A stretch of 64,000 bases of DNA from positions 33,087 through 97,086 of the forward strand of contig CAYFHQ010000003.1 in NCBI GenBank assembly GCA_964342805.1, given 5' to 3'. The notes under the pieces are model-generated. The model had not been told where the DNA came from and did not search any database. It worked only from the letters and a program-made list of their open reading frames with translations. Positions 1 to 8,590 of this stretch are shown one piece after another; position 1 is the stretch's first letter, and each line of letters begins with the position of its first letter. The position numbers and the translations under genes were made by a program. The stretch is from CAYFHQ01 sp964342805. GTDB taxonomy: Bacteria; Bacillota; Clostridia; Peptostreptococcales; Acidaminobacteraceae.

Positions 1-598
1 CGACCTGGTGACGAAGGTAGTGGGCAGCCTGCCTGGACTCCGGACTACTCACCCACCGGCTGTCTCCTGTGTCTGTGGCAATTTGCCCGTCCAGGGTCAT
101 GGCCCATTTGGCAGTCACCAGGGGCAGTCCGGTTTGAATATGTTTGGCAAAGGGGGCGATCAAGTCCTTGCATTGGTCTTCGAGCACACCCACTGTCACT
201 TCAACTCCGCTGGACTCAAGAGTTTCCTTACCTCCACCAGCGATCTCGACATTGGGGTCCAAGGTGCCAATGACAACCCGCTTCACACCGGCTTCCACCA
301 GTGTTTTGGCACAAGGTGGTGTCTTCCCATAATGGTTACATGGCTCCAGGGTAACGTAGATCGTCGCCCCTTGCCCGCCTCTTTGACCATGCTTTTGCGC
401 TTCCTTGAGAGCCATGACTTCTGCATGGTCCTCACCGGCTCTTACATGCCACCCCTGACCGATGACCTGGCCGTCCTTGACCAAGACTGCACCCACCATG
501 GGGTTGGGGGCCGCGGCTCCACCGGCCTCCTTGGCTAGACACAAGGCTTGATTCATATAGACTTCATCTTCTGCATATCTCTTGTCTAGTGCTACCAT
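1..598 (-). CDS. ribD: Riboflavin biosynthesis protein RibD (5' part, runs off left edge)
   Basis: Bifunctional diaminohydroxyphosphoribosylaminopyrimidine deaminase / 5-amino-6-(5-phosphoribosylamino)uracil reductase of riboflavin synthesis; cytosolic. The visible 199 residues start MVALDKRYAEDEVYMNQAL and hold the deaminase domain: APNPMVGAV, the zinc/catalytic HAE motif (GEDHAEV), and PCNHYGKTPPC with the two zinc cysteines. The start of the reductase domain (TAKWAMTLDGQIA) is reached before the window ends. The ATG at 598 has AAAGGA about 12 bases upstream, a rather long spacing. It lies downstream of an FMN riboswitch in the same orientation, so it is probably the first gene of a rib operon shut down by FMN. 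The rest of the operon is outside the window. Confidence 0.95.
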   Translation of the reverse strand, partial: MVALDKRYAEDEVYMNQALCLAKEAGGAAAPNPMVGAVLVKDGQVIGQGWHVRAGEDHAEVMALKEAQKHGQRGGQGATIYVTLEPCNHYGKTPPCAKTLVEAGVKRVVIGTLDPNVEIAGGGKETLESSGVEVTVGVLEDQCKDLIAPFAKHIQTGLPLVTAKWAMTLDGQIATDTGDSRWVSSPESRQAAHYLRHQV

Positions 599-660
599 AT
601 TGATCGCCGATCCTTTCTGTAATGGGAGGGCCCACACTACCAGATTTACTCGTGCAAATA

Positions 661-693
661 AAAAAGCCCTGAACAGGTACGTTCAGGGCTTTT
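661..693 (-). terminator. Second (promoter-distal) terminator hairpin in the rib leader
   Basis: AAGCCCTGAAC pairs with GTTCAGGGCTT around a 6-base loop and is followed on the minus strand by TTTTT. It sits between the riboswitch terminator and ribD, so the rib transcript must pass two terminators. The stem is also flanked by T residues on the plus strand. Confidence 0.75.
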
Positions 694-760
694 GCTTCGT
701 TCTTCGTTCGTTATCGATCAATTTCACACTTTCTCTCACCTTCAAATGAAGGTGATTGTG

Positions 761-794
761 AAAAATAAAACCCTGATTCCAAATAGAATCAGGG
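761..794 (-). terminator. Riboswitch expression-platform terminator
   Basis: CCCTGATTC pairs with GAATCAGGG, followed on the minus strand by TTTTATTTTT. It starts about 20 bases after the FMN aptamer, the usual place for the terminator that forms when FMN is bound. A further dyad (TCACCTTC/GAAGGTGA, 736-755, inside a wider TTTCACA/TGTGAAA stem) lies between this and the second terminator. Confidence 0.85.
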
Positions 795-814
795 CCTTGT
801 CGACTACGTCATTT

Positions 815-925
815 TTCCTTCTTTCATCCAGACTGTACTGTCGGTACTGGAATTACACCAGTTCAACCTTTCGGTTCGCGGACTATCACCGCCGGTCGGG
901 AATTTCACCCTGCCCTGAAGGATAT
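815..925 (-). promoter_or_regulatory. FMN riboswitch (RFN element)
   Basis: Read on the minus strand, the segment matches the RFN consensus almost base for base: CTTCAGGGCAGGGTGAAATT, CCCGACCGGCGGTGATAGTC, CGCGAACCGAAAGGTTGAAC, TGGTGTAATTCCAGTACCGA and CAGTCTGGATGAAAGAAGGA. The P1 stem forms between ATCCTTC at the 5' end and GAAGGA at the 3' end. It begins 17 bases after the stop codon of the upstream histidine kinase and precedes ribD. Known role: FMN binding favours the downstream terminator. Confidence 0.97.
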
Positions 926-941
926 TCAATTCACATTCATC

Positions 942-2864
942 CTACACCTTTGTTTTTCGCCTGTCAACACTTTGTGGCTGAGAAAGTTCGATTTTTATGG
1001 TTGTACCCTGCCCCAAGGTACTGACACAGGCTACCTCTCCATCCAGTAGGTTTCTCACATAGGATCCGACGATAAAAAGGCCAAGACCGTACTGGCCAGA
1101 CCGTTGCTGGCCCTTTTCAAAGGCCCTGAACATGACTTGGCATTGGTGTTCATTCATCCCCTTGCCTTGGTCTGTAACGGTGATCTCATACACCTCAGCC
1201 CGCTTCTTTCCAATGATCTGAACAGGTTTTTGATCTTCTTTTCCGTAAGCATGTTCAAATACGTTGCTCAGCAAGCGCCGGAGGACATCCTTGAGAACGG
1301 TGGCATCCGTATAGACCAGGTCGCCATCGTATTCAACTACCACTTGGCCCATGTTCTGGCTAATGTCCTTTTTTAGCTCAGATATGAGGCCCTCAGTAAC
1401 GCTCTTAAAGTCCACCCACCGATACCGCATGGTTTGGTTAGTGTCCATTAGCTTAAACTCGCTGACAAGTTCTGCAGACCGGGTAATGGACTTTTGCTGA
1501 ATATCCAAAGATTCCTGTAAGTCAGCGAACCATTGTTCTGCCTTGGTCTTGCTTAAATTCCCTGACAGAAGGGCTTGGCTATTGGTTTCAACACTCTTTT
1601 TTAAGTGGCTAGATATAGTGAGGGCGTTCCCGATAGGGGTGTTCATTTCATGGGCAACGCCAGCAACCAAACGGCCCATATCGACCATTTTTCTCGCTTC
1701 CAATAAGCGTTCTTGGGTGTCTTGGAGTTCTGTAATGGAAGCGATCAGCTCTTCATTCATAGCTTCCAAGTCTTGGGTCCGCTCCACAACCCGCTTCTCA
1801 AGGCCAATATTCAGGGAAGTGATCTCTTCTTCCCGAGACCGGATTACTTGTCCTGTTTCCCTGAGAATTTCTATGGTTTCACCTATCTCAGCATAGGTAT
1901 GTGGATAAGCTGGTAGATCATACTCATGATTGGCCATCTGCTTGACGCCTAACTCCAGACTCTGAATGTCCTTCACAACATTCCTATATACCCAAATGGC
2001 CAGGGTACTGATGATCACGATGATGGCTAGGAAGGCCGCAAAAAACCATACAGCGAACTGCAACCAGCTTCTAACCAGGTCGTCATAAGACTGATAAATC
2101 AGTAGGGCCCAACCCCCATATTGGATGCTGGAAATCTGCGGAATATAACGTTTCCCAAGTAGTTCAACATCCTCAAGTTCCACGGACATATCATCCATAT
2201 AGGTCCTGTAGAGGGGGTCAGCAACTCGTTCGTCCTTATAAGACTGAATATTATGGGCAACATAGACACCCTGGGGGTTTACGATGCCAATCATAGAGTT
2301 TTCTGTCAGCTTCACATTTTCTAAGAAGCCTTGAAGGATGGAGAGGTCTGGATAAATTACGATTTCCCCACCGTCTGCCGTGGTCGTTCGAATGGCCATG
2401 GTCGCTTCCCGGGTAACTGGGTCAATAAAGGTTGACGACCACTGGACTCCATTGAGGACCAATGAATTTTGATAGGACCGGCCACTGACATCCATGCCCA
2501 CCATTTCACTACTCATTGGATAAACATCTTGTATTCGCTGAAACTGGTCTACCCGCTCTATACGTCGAATATACTGACTGGAGTCTTCCAGGTTAATAGC
2601 CGCTAATTCAGTTGCTTCTCCCTCCATGATGGCTTGGTTATAGCGGTCTCGAATCCGGGTGGCGATATCCTTGGGGTGCTGAAAATAGTGCTGGACTTGC
2701 GGCGTGATCAGGTCAATGGCCATGGTATTCACTTGATCAATGGAGTAGCTGGCAAATTGCTGGACAAACACGACAAATAGGATTGCCGTCAGTACGAAAG
2801 TACTGATTGCAATCCCAATAATTCCATATAAACTTGCACGTTTCAAAGTTGGCTTGCGTGGCAA
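942..2864 (-). CDS. Membrane sensor histidine kinase with extracytoplasmic Cache-like domain
   Basis: A 640-residue inner-membrane kinase. TM1 is at about residues 12-34, a large extracellular Cache-like sensor at about 35-265, TM2 at about 267-296, then a HAMP-like linker and coiled coil (residues 300-395). The dimerisation/phosphoacceptor box is GVAHEMNTPIGN with His about 405, and the ATPase domain carries DQGKGMN and YGLGLFIVGSYV. No response regulator lies next to it. The start at 2864 lies 6 bases after the stop of the solute-binding protein gene, so the two are probably one transcript; the binding protein could feed ligand information to the kinase (inference). It is closely similar in design to the kinase at 4698-6329 (same AHExNTPIG box). 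The stop (TAG) abuts the FMN riboswitch. Confidence 0.9.
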   Translation of the reverse strand: MPRKPTLKRASLYGIIGIAISTFVLTAILFVVFVQQFASYSIDQVNTMAIDLITPQVQHYFQHPKDIATRIRDRYNQAIMEGEATELAAINLEDSSQYIRRIERVDQFQRIQDVYPMSSEMVGMDVSGRSYQNSLVLNGVQWSSTFIDPVTREATMAIRTTTADGGEIVIYPDLSILQGFLENVKLTENSMIGIVNPQGVYVAHNIQSYKDERVADPLYRTYMDDMSVELEDVELLGKRYIPQISSIQYGGWALLIYQSYDDLVRSWLQFAVWFFAAFLAIIVIISTLAIWVYRNVVKDIQSLELGVKQMANHEYDLPAYPHTYAEIGETIEILRETGQVIRSREEEITSLNIGLEKRVVERTQDLEAMNEELIASITELQDTQERLLEARKMVDMGRLVAGVAHEMNTPIGNALTISSHLKKSVETNSQALLSGNLSKTKAEQWFADLQESLDIQQKSITRSAELVSEFKLMDTNQTMRYRWVDFKSVTEGLISELKKDISQNMGQVVVEYDGDLVYTDATVLKDVLRRLLSNVFEHAYGKEDQKPVQIIGKKRAEVYEITVTDQGKGMNEHQCQVMFRAFEKGQQRSGQYGLGLFIVGSYVRNLLDGEVACVSTLGQGTTIKIELSQPQSVDRRKTKV

Positions 2865-2870
2865 GTCGCA

Positions 2871-3977
2871 TCACTTCCAGTCTGTTTCAAATGCTCCGTC
2901 TACTACTGTGTAAATTGAGTATTGTCTTGTGGAGTCTCCGTATGGATCAATGGTGAATGTTTCCTTGAGACCCTCGTATTTTAATCCTATCAGCGCTTCC
3001 TTTATTCGTTTTGGTTCTGTAGAACCAGCAGCTTCAATGGCTTGAAGCATGACGCCCATGGCATCGTTTGCTAGCTCAGAAATGAAGGTTGGCTCATAGC
3101 CAAAACGTTCTGTAAACTCCCCATGGTATTGGGTGTATTGGGCTCTTGGTTCTTTCACATTCAAGACACCTACTAGGCGTACACCTTCTACCGCAGAACC
3201 ACCGTTTTCAATGAGGTCCCTGGTCATGGACCAGGAAACAGACCAAAGGACAACCTCTGACTCTTGGTTTCTTAAATGTTGGGCAATAAAGGCCGTGTCA
3301 ATAGAGCTGGAAATCAAGAGGACACCCTGGGGATCATGGTCAATGATCTGGGAAGCTATGGTCTCATAAGAATACGCTTCTTCCGTTAGGGCTACCTGTA
3401 GGACTTGCTCCAGGCCTGCGTCATCTGCCAGGTCCTTAACATACTTGGCCAGGGTTTCCGCATAGAGTGCATTCCTGGCGTCATAGACAACCGCATAGCT
3501 TTGAATGCCCCTTTGCTGAAAATCAGCCATCAGGGCTGCTGCCTGTCCAAAATCAGTTGGTGAAGACCTCAAGATATAATCATCTTGTTGTGAAAGGGCT
3601 TCTGTACTCATGGAGGGACTTAAAAACAAAAGTTCCTCGTTGGCATGGGTCATCATGGGCTCAGCCATACTGGACATTAAATGTCCAACAACCAGTTCAA
3701 TGCCTTCATCCTTGAACTCTTGATGCATTTGTGCAGCAACGGCCGTGTCCCCCTTGTCATCCTTGACAATCAGCTGAACTTCCCGTCCGTCAATACCACC
3801 AGCAGTATTGATCTCCTCCACTTTCAGAAGTGCACCATTTCGACCATCTACTCCCAGGTCAGCTGCCAGCTCAGTAAGGTTGCCAACAAAGCCAATTCGA
3901 ATGGGTTCTTTTTGCCCACAAGCAGTTGCTAATTAAGCGATCAAAACCAGTCCAATGATCCAGATTCTCTTTCCCAT
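2871..3977 (-). pseudogene. Branched-chain amino-acid-type solute-binding lipoprotein, interrupted by an in-frame stop in the signal peptide
   Basis: Periplasmic-binding-protein type I fold (LivK/Peripla_BP_6 family). Reading starts at ATG 3977 behind GGAGGTG: MGKRIWIIGLVLIA, then TAA (3933-3935), then LATACGQKEPIRIGFVGNL in the same frame, which continues to the TGA at 2871. The stop falls inside an otherwise good lipoprotein signal peptide, just before the lipobox cysteine. A single T-to-A change of a Leu codon (TTA) would explain it. The downstream 316-residue frame (NTAGGIDGREV, VKDDKGD) is intact. An internal start would give an unexported, truncated protein. It is followed at 6 bases by the histidine kinase gene; no permease or ATPase genes are nearby. 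It may be a real null allele or a base-call error. Confidence 0.85.
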
Positions 3978-4041
3978 GGTTACACCTCCATTAATGTTGT
4001 TTTGTAAATACCCAAACAACATTTGATGACCCTTTCAAAAT

Positions 4042-4070
4042 ATTATACACCAAACCCGGGTTTGTATTAA
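4042..4070 (-). promoter_or_regulatory. Likely promoter of the lipoprotein/kinase pair with a palindrome in its spacer
   Basis: The -10 TATAAT (4042-4047) and a weak -35 TTAATA (4065-4070) are 17 bases apart on the minus strand. The spacer contains a perfect 14-bp palindrome, CAAACCCGGGTTTG (4051-4064), well placed to be a repressor or activator site. The start codon lies about 65 bases downstream. Confidence 0.5.
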
Positions 4071-4172
4071 ATCAACAATATGAATATAGCATTACAATTG
4101 TAACCAGTTCCAGCTAAAAAAAATTGTTGGAGCCTGCTAGACAGGGTAGAACTCACCTCTAATATAACCAAA

Positions 4173-4211
4173 AAAAGAAATAAACCTACACTCTAACCTG
4201 TAGGTTTATCT
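4173..4211 (-). terminator. Intrinsic terminator after the YbjQ-family gene
   Basis: GATAAACCTACA pairs with TGTAGGTTTAT, followed on the minus strand by TTCTTTTTTT. The gap 3978-4294 otherwise holds the promoter at 4042-4070 and no ORF I would call. Confidence 0.75.
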
Positions 4212-4294
4212 ATTCTTTCATCGCGTCTTTCAAAGTCACGATTTGTTGACTCTGGGACTGTTACTCTATGATATTTGATAAATATTAAATTGAT

Positions 4295-4612
4295 CTACAA
4301 ACGTACAGCAGTACCAGTCACAACAATCATCATCATATTGCCACCCTGGCCCAGGACTTCATAATCAATGTCGATACCAACAACTGCGTCAGCGCCCATC
4401 CGCTTGGCCCGGGTCTTCATTTCAGCAATGGCCCGCTCCCGTGCCTCAATCAACTCATTTTCATAAGAGGCACTACGGCCACCAAAAATATTGGTTAGGC
4501 TTGCTGCAAAATCCTTTATAAAGTTGATTCCAATGATTACTTCCCCATTAACCACACCTAGGTATTCTGTAATTTTGCTTCCTTCTACGGAATTCGTCGT
4601 TGTAATAATCAT
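4295..4612 (-). CDS. YbjQ/UPF0145 family protein
   Basis: A 105-residue protein of the YbjQ (UPF0145) family, which folds as a small pentameric domain; its biochemical function is not established (older annotations say heavy-metal-binding). Family signs are ITTTNSVEG at the start, YLGVVNGEVIIGIN, and ARERAIAEMKTRAKRMGADAV followed by VGIDIDYEVLG. The length is normal for the family. The start has AGAGGAGG 6 bases upstream. It lies between the two lipoprotein-kinase modules, on the same strand, but has its own terminator. Confidence 0.9.
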   Translation of the reverse strand: MIITTTNSVEGSKITEYLGVVNGEVIIGINFIKDFAASLTNIFGGRSASYENELIEARERAIAEMKTRAKRMGADAVVGIDIDYEVLGQGGNMMMIVVTGTAVRL

Positions 4613-4626
4613 TTGTACTCCTCCTC

Positions 4627-4668
4627 TTGTATAGCTAAGTATACGATCATGTACAGCTAGTATACGAA
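4627..4668 (-). repeat. Tandem 21-bp direct repeat upstream of the YbjQ-family gene
   Basis: On the minus strand TCGTATACTAGCTGTACATG is followed directly by TCGTATACTTAGCTATACAA; the units are near-identical. Each contains TATACT, so the repeat may hold the promoter, the operator, or both. Confidence 0.5.
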
Positions 4669-4697
4669 GGACATCCTAACCCTCCCTGAAGAAAGCA

Positions 4698-6329
4698 TTA
4701 AGGATTGATTAATTGTTCTTTCTCCACCTCAATATCTGGGTGGACCAAAGGGACGTTAATGTAAAATGTAGTTCCTTCTCCCTCAATGGAAGAAACGGTT
4801 ACCTTGCCTCGAAGCACCTGTTCCACCGTATTAAAAACAATACTCAATCCCAGTCCACTCCCACCGGAGTCTCTTTTGGTGGTGAAGAAGGGTTCAAAAA
4901 CCTTGGTAATTTCCTCTGAGAGGATGCCGCAGCCATCGTCAGAAAACCATATGTTCAATCGGTCATCACTGGCATTGGCCGAGATCGTGATAGTCCCTTC
5001 ATCCTCAAGGTCATAGGCATGGATCAGGGCATTCATGGTCAGATTGGTGAAAATCTGAGAGTAGGCTCCCGGGTAGCTTTCGATCACTAAATCATCTGGA
5101 ATTTGAATATCAAAAGTAATGGGGCGCTTCTTATACTTACCATGTAAGTTGCGCAGGATTTCATCCATATATTCCTTAAAATAAAAGGTTCGGCTTTGGT
5201 GACTGGACTGGTCCACTGCCACCTGTTTAAAACTGGCAATCAAGTCCCCTGCCCGGATTAAATTCCGAGTCATGCTGGATGTAGAATCCGAGAAGGTTTC
5301 CAAATCAGACATGAGTTTTCTCTTAGTTATTTTTCCAGACTCGACATCCTTGATAAGGTCGTCAATCTCATTTTCCATAAAGGTACTCATGGTCAAACTC
5401 ACCCCAATAGGGGTGTTGATTTCGTGGGCAACACCGGCTACCAGTTCTCCAAGCAAGGCCATTTTAGCCGATTGAACCAGCTGCTCCTGGGCCCCCCTTA
5501 GTTCTGAAACCACGTGTTCCAGCTCTGTGTTTTTCACTTCCAGTTGGTCTTTGACCTCATGGACTTCTTCAAAGGAGGTTTCCAACTCTTGATTCTTGCG
5601 GTTCAACTCCCGGGTTCTTTCCGTTACAATCTGCTCCAAATTGTGGTTCATGGATTGGATCTTCCGGTTGTCGTCCTCAATCCGGTGGCGCATTTTATTA
5701 AACTGGTTGGCCAATTCCTCCAACTCATCGTTTGTTTCCACTATGATATCACCCTTGGTTTCACTTCTCCCAACGGTCTCAATGCCTGCTTTAATCGTCT
5801 TGAAGGGCCTGGTGATCTGCTGGATACTAATGGCTAGAATCACAGACAAAACTACCCCCAATAGGATCATTTGAATAATCTGACTCCAAAGGGTGCCCTG
5901 TAGTTCTTGGTCAGCAAAATACCTGGTGATCCCGATCTCCACGGTCCCAATCTGCTGGTCGCGAACGATCACAGGCTTGGTGGCATAAAGCAGGTACTGG
6001 TCTTGGTGCTCCTCAAGGCCCGATATCCGCTCGTAAACAGGGCCTATCCCTTCGTCAAAGACTCGGAGGCTACCAACTTTTTCGTCTTGAAAGTAGGCGT
6101 CTCCCAAGCCTTTAACAAGTTCCTGGTTCAAGTTCCACAAGGGTTGTTCAAAGGCCTTTACTGCAACGGTAATCAGGACCTCCAGTTCTCCCTGGAGGTC
6201 AGCTTCCACCTGTTGCTTGGTGACCTGCCACTGGACCATGTAGGTTGACAACAAGGTAAAGACCATGCCCAAAATGGTCACAAGCAATAGCTTTTTCCAT
6301 ATTCGGTTGAGAATCATTTTGGAGTTCAT
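4698..6329 (-). CDS. Membrane sensor histidine kinase (HAMP, coiled coil, HisKA-like, HATPase)
   Basis: A 543-residue kinase. TM1 is at about residues 13-32, a short extracellular segment at 33-148, TM2 at about 149-170, then HAMP (TRPFKTIKAGIE...) and a long coiled coil (about 215-290). The phosphoacceptor box is GVAHEINTPIGV with His about 302. The ATPase domain shows FSDDGCGI, VFEPFFTTK and GGSGLGLSIV. It starts 15 bases after the tandem-SBP lipoprotein gene, with GAGGGAG as Shine-Dalgarno. Because the extracellular part is small, the neighbouring binding lipoprotein is a candidate ligand-sensing partner (inference). No response regulator is adjacent. Confidence 0.9.
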   Translation of the reverse strand: MNSKMILNRIWKKLLLVTILGMVFTLLSTYMVQWQVTKQQVEADLQGELEVLITVAVKAFEQPLWNLNQELVKGLGDAYFQDEKVGSLRVFDEGIGPVYERISGLEEHQDQYLLYATKPVIVRDQQIGTVEIGITRYFADQELQGTLWSQIIQMILLGVVLSVILAISIQQITRPFKTIKAGIETVGRSETKGDIIVETNDELEELANQFNKMRHRIEDDNRKIQSMNHNLEQIVTERTRELNRKNQELETSFEEVHEVKDQLEVKNTELEHVVSELRGAQEQLVQSAKMALLGELVAGVAHEINTPIGVSLTMSTFMENEIDDLIKDVESGKITKRKLMSDLETFSDSTSSMTRNLIRAGDLIASFKQVAVDQSSHQSRTFYFKEYMDEILRNLHGKYKKRPITFDIQIPDDLVIESYPGAYSQIFTNLTMNALIHAYDLEDEGTITISANASDDRLNIWFSDDGCGILSEEITKVFEPFFTTKRDSGGSGLGLSIVFNTVEQVLRGKVTVSSIEGEGTTFYINVPLVHPDIEVEKEQLINP

Positions 6330-6344
6330 GGGCTCCCTCTCGAT

Positions 6345-7937
6345 CTATTGCTGGGGCAATGTAGGCATGTTCAGGTCATATCGGTCGTATAATTCTTGTA
6401 GGGTACCGTCCTTGTACATGGTCATCAAGGTTCTTTCATACTCAGCCACCAAGTCTTCAAGCTCATTGAACTTTGAAAATCCAATATAGGTATAGTTTGT
6501 GTTGAGTACAATTGGCAAGTCTACAACTTGGTCTGCAACGCCCATGTCCTGGGCTACTTCCCTCCCTGTAGAGGTAATGTCAATGATCAAGTCAACTCGG
6601 CCTTTCAAGAGGTTCTCCACACTTTGAATCGGTGTGTCCGCCGAAATAATGGTGTAGTTTTCATCTTCTTTCATATAGTCTAGATCAGCCAATGAATAAC
6701 CTAGGAGGATGCCAATCCGCTGGCCCTTGAGGGTTTCTGGGTCTCCGTTGTATTCAAACGGGTTGTCCTTCAACTTAAACAAGGAGTAGGGCATGGCAAT
6801 CAAGGGGTGCTGGTCTGGATAAAGGATAAACTCCGTTCGACTTTCCAAGAGAAACATATCCGCACCAATGTCCAGTTCTCCAAACCGCAGTTTTTCCAAG
6901 ATTCTAGGGAAGGGATACCCCTGGATGTCAATGGGATAGCTGGTTCGAAGGCTAAACTCCCTCAATATGTCGACGACAAGACCCTTGGGTTCATCATCTT
7001 CAATATAGGCAAATGGCGGTGTGTTTTCCAGAATACCCATCCGCAAAGGACCTTTTTCAGGTGTATGGAAGTACTTTTTGGGAACTCCCTCATTGTCAAG
7101 GCGACTAGCAAAGCGCGTCATGTACTCACCCAGGTCATGACGACTCATGATTTCCTGGTAGGTTCCGTCTTCATAAAGGGCTTTTAGTTCCCGATCAAAG
7201 TCCTCTCTTAACTGGTAACGACCAGCCGCCTTTGAAAACCCCACGTAGGAGTAGGTGGAGTCCATGGCAGGTTCTAATATCTGGAAGGGGAGTTCTTCCC
7301 CATATTGGCGTTTGTATAAGTTATAGTAATTCCAGAGGTCAATCACCGCATCCAACCGCCCCTGGCGCAGCTTTTCAAAGTTGGAGTCCGGGTTGTTCAC
7401 AGATTCAACAACAAAATTTTCCTCGGTCAAAAGCGCATCAATCCGCTCCCCATAGGAATACCCTGTGGTGACGCCCAGTCGAAGGCCCTTCAAGCTCAAC
7501 AGGTCTCCGTTAAAGATCCCCTCAATATCCTCGTTACCATAGACGTGGACGGAGTACATGCCAATGGGTTGTTCCGAAAAGAGGATATTCTCTCTCCGCT
7601 CCGGAATGTCATAGAGGTCCACGATCATGTCCACGGTCCCCCGTTCGGTCATTTCCACAGCACGGCCAAAGGGCACATGGACAAACTCGTAATCATAGCC
7701 CAATCTTTCCATGATCATCCGGGTCAGTTCAATAAAGGGACCCGCTGCCTCCCCATCCTCCAGATACTCCATGGGCCGATAGTCAAAAGTTCCAATTCGA
7801 ATGGTCTCGCTTTCAACAAGAAGGTCTTGAACTGGCTCCTCCCCCTTGTCTTCCAAAGGTATATCTGGACTTTCTGACGGGCTACACCCCATAGCCACCA
7901 TCAGTAGACATAAAATACACACCCAAAATCGTCTCAT
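6345..7937 (-). CDS. Lipoprotein with two tandem family-3 solute-binding domains
   Basis: The signal peptide MRRFWVCILCLLMVAMGC ends in a lipobox cysteine, so the protein is anchored on the outer face of the membrane. Two SBP_bac_3 domains follow: first IRIGTFDYRPMEYLEDGEA to about residue 255, second LRMGILENTPPFAYIEDDEP to the end. Each repeats the same order of motifs, such as VDMIVDLYDIPERRENILFS versus LDIGADMFLLESRTEFILYP. I chose ATG 7937 over 7949 because GAGGTGG is correctly spaced for it. It sits directly upstream of a histidine kinase with no transporter genes nearby, suggesting a sensing rather than uptake role. Confidence 0.9.
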   Translation of the reverse strand: MRRFWVCILCLLMVAMGCSPSESPDIPLEDKGEEPVQDLLVESETIRIGTFDYRPMEYLEDGEAAGPFIELTRMIMERLGYDYEFVHVPFGRAVEMTERGTVDMIVDLYDIPERRENILFSEQPIGMYSVHVYGNEDIEGIFNGDLLSLKGLRLGVTTGYSYGERIDALLTEENFVVESVNNPDSNFEKLRQGRLDAVIDLWNYYNLYKRQYGEELPFQILEPAMDSTYSYVGFSKAAGRYQLREDFDRELKALYEDGTYQEIMSRHDLGEYMTRFASRLDNEGVPKKYFHTPEKGPLRMGILENTPPFAYIEDDEPKGLVVDILREFSLRTSYPIDIQGYPFPRILEKLRFGELDIGADMFLLESRTEFILYPDQHPLIAMPYSLFKLKDNPFEYNGDPETLKGQRIGILLGYSLADLDYMKEDENYTIISADTPIQSVENLLKGRVDLIIDITSTGREVAQDMGVADQVVDLPIVLNTNYTYIGFSKFNELEDLVAEYERTLMTMYKDGTLQELYDRYDLNMPTLPQQ

Positions 7938-8030
7938 AATCCACCTCATTTTTTGGTTTTCTCCTTTTACAGATATACCCGAAAGGTGTTTCTTTACCCA
8001 TCAAAACCAGTGGTTCACAGGCTTTAAGGG

Positions 8031-8062
8031 CAAAATAAAACCCCCAAGCATATGCTCGGGGG
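8031..8062 (-). terminator. Intrinsic terminator of the cold-shock gene
   Basis: CCCCCGAGC pairs with GCTTGGGGG, followed on the minus strand by TTTTATTTTG. Confidence 0.85.
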
Positions 8063-8086
8063 CTTTAATTCTGAAATAACCTCTAC

Positions 8087-8284
8087 TTATAGAGGGTTTA
8101 CGTTCTCAGCTTGAGGACCTTTAGGGCCATCAGCAACTGTGAAAGTTACTTTTTCGCCTTCTTCAAGAGTCTTGAAGCCGTCCTTCATGATCTGAGAGTA
8201 GTGTACGAATACGTCGTTGCCGTCTTCGCCAGTGATGAATCCGTAGCCTTTTTCAGCGTTGAACCATTTTACTGTACCGTTCAT
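8087..8284 (-). CDS. cspA: CspA-family cold-shock protein
   Basis: A 65-residue single OB-fold nucleic-acid chaperone. The full family pattern is present: NGTVKWFNAEKGYGFI with RNP1 (KGYGFI), RNP2 as DVFVHYSQI, and GPKGPQAENV near the C-terminus. The length is typical. The Shine-Dalgarno CGGAGGT precedes ATG 8284. A leader of about 120 nt from the predicted promoter agrees with the long, structured leaders of csp mRNAs, which are known to control translation with temperature. It is monocistronic, with its own terminator. Confidence 0.97.
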   Translation of the reverse strand: MNGTVKWFNAEKGYGFITGEDGNDVFVHYSQIMKDGFKTLEEGEKVTFTVADGPKGPQAENVNPL

Positions 8285-8411
8285 AATGTTTACCTCCGAA
8301 ATTTTTAGTGCTGTTCCATGTTAAAAGTTGCTTGTTACATAATTTCGGAAGTGCTCAATGGTACATCCAAAATATGTTCAAGAGTTCTTCATGCGGAAAC
8401 AGGTTACTTTA

Positions 8412-8440
8412 ATCTTAGAGTATTTCCATTGAAAAGGCAA
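8412..8440 (-). promoter_or_regulatory. Sigma-A promoter of the cold-shock gene
   Basis: -35 TTGCCT (8435-8440), 17-bp spacer, -10 TAAGAT (8412-8417) on the minus strand. This predicts a start near 8405 and a leader of about 120 nt. The rest of the gap up to 8547 has no ORF or RNA I recognise. Confidence 0.65.
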
Positions 8441-8547
8441 GGCATGACTGGGAATCGACCCTATTATTTTTCATTCTCTTCCAAATTTATAAAAAGCTTA
8501 GTGGCCTCCATAAAACCAGTGCTAGGCTTGTCTTGGTCTGATACAAC

Positions 8548-8585
8548 AAAAAAAGATGCCAGGACCCATGAAAGGTCTGACATCT
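8548..8585 (-). terminator. Intrinsic terminator of the M23 peptidase gene
   Basis: GATGTCAGACC pairs with GGGTCCTGGCATC (one bulge or mismatch), followed on the minus strand by TTTTTTTG. Confidence 0.8.
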
Positions 8586-8590
8586 TCACT

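Noticed and set aside
692..1024. 110-codon plus-strand open frame
   Set aside because: It runs antisense through the FMN riboswitch and kinase 3' end, with no ribosome site or family motif.
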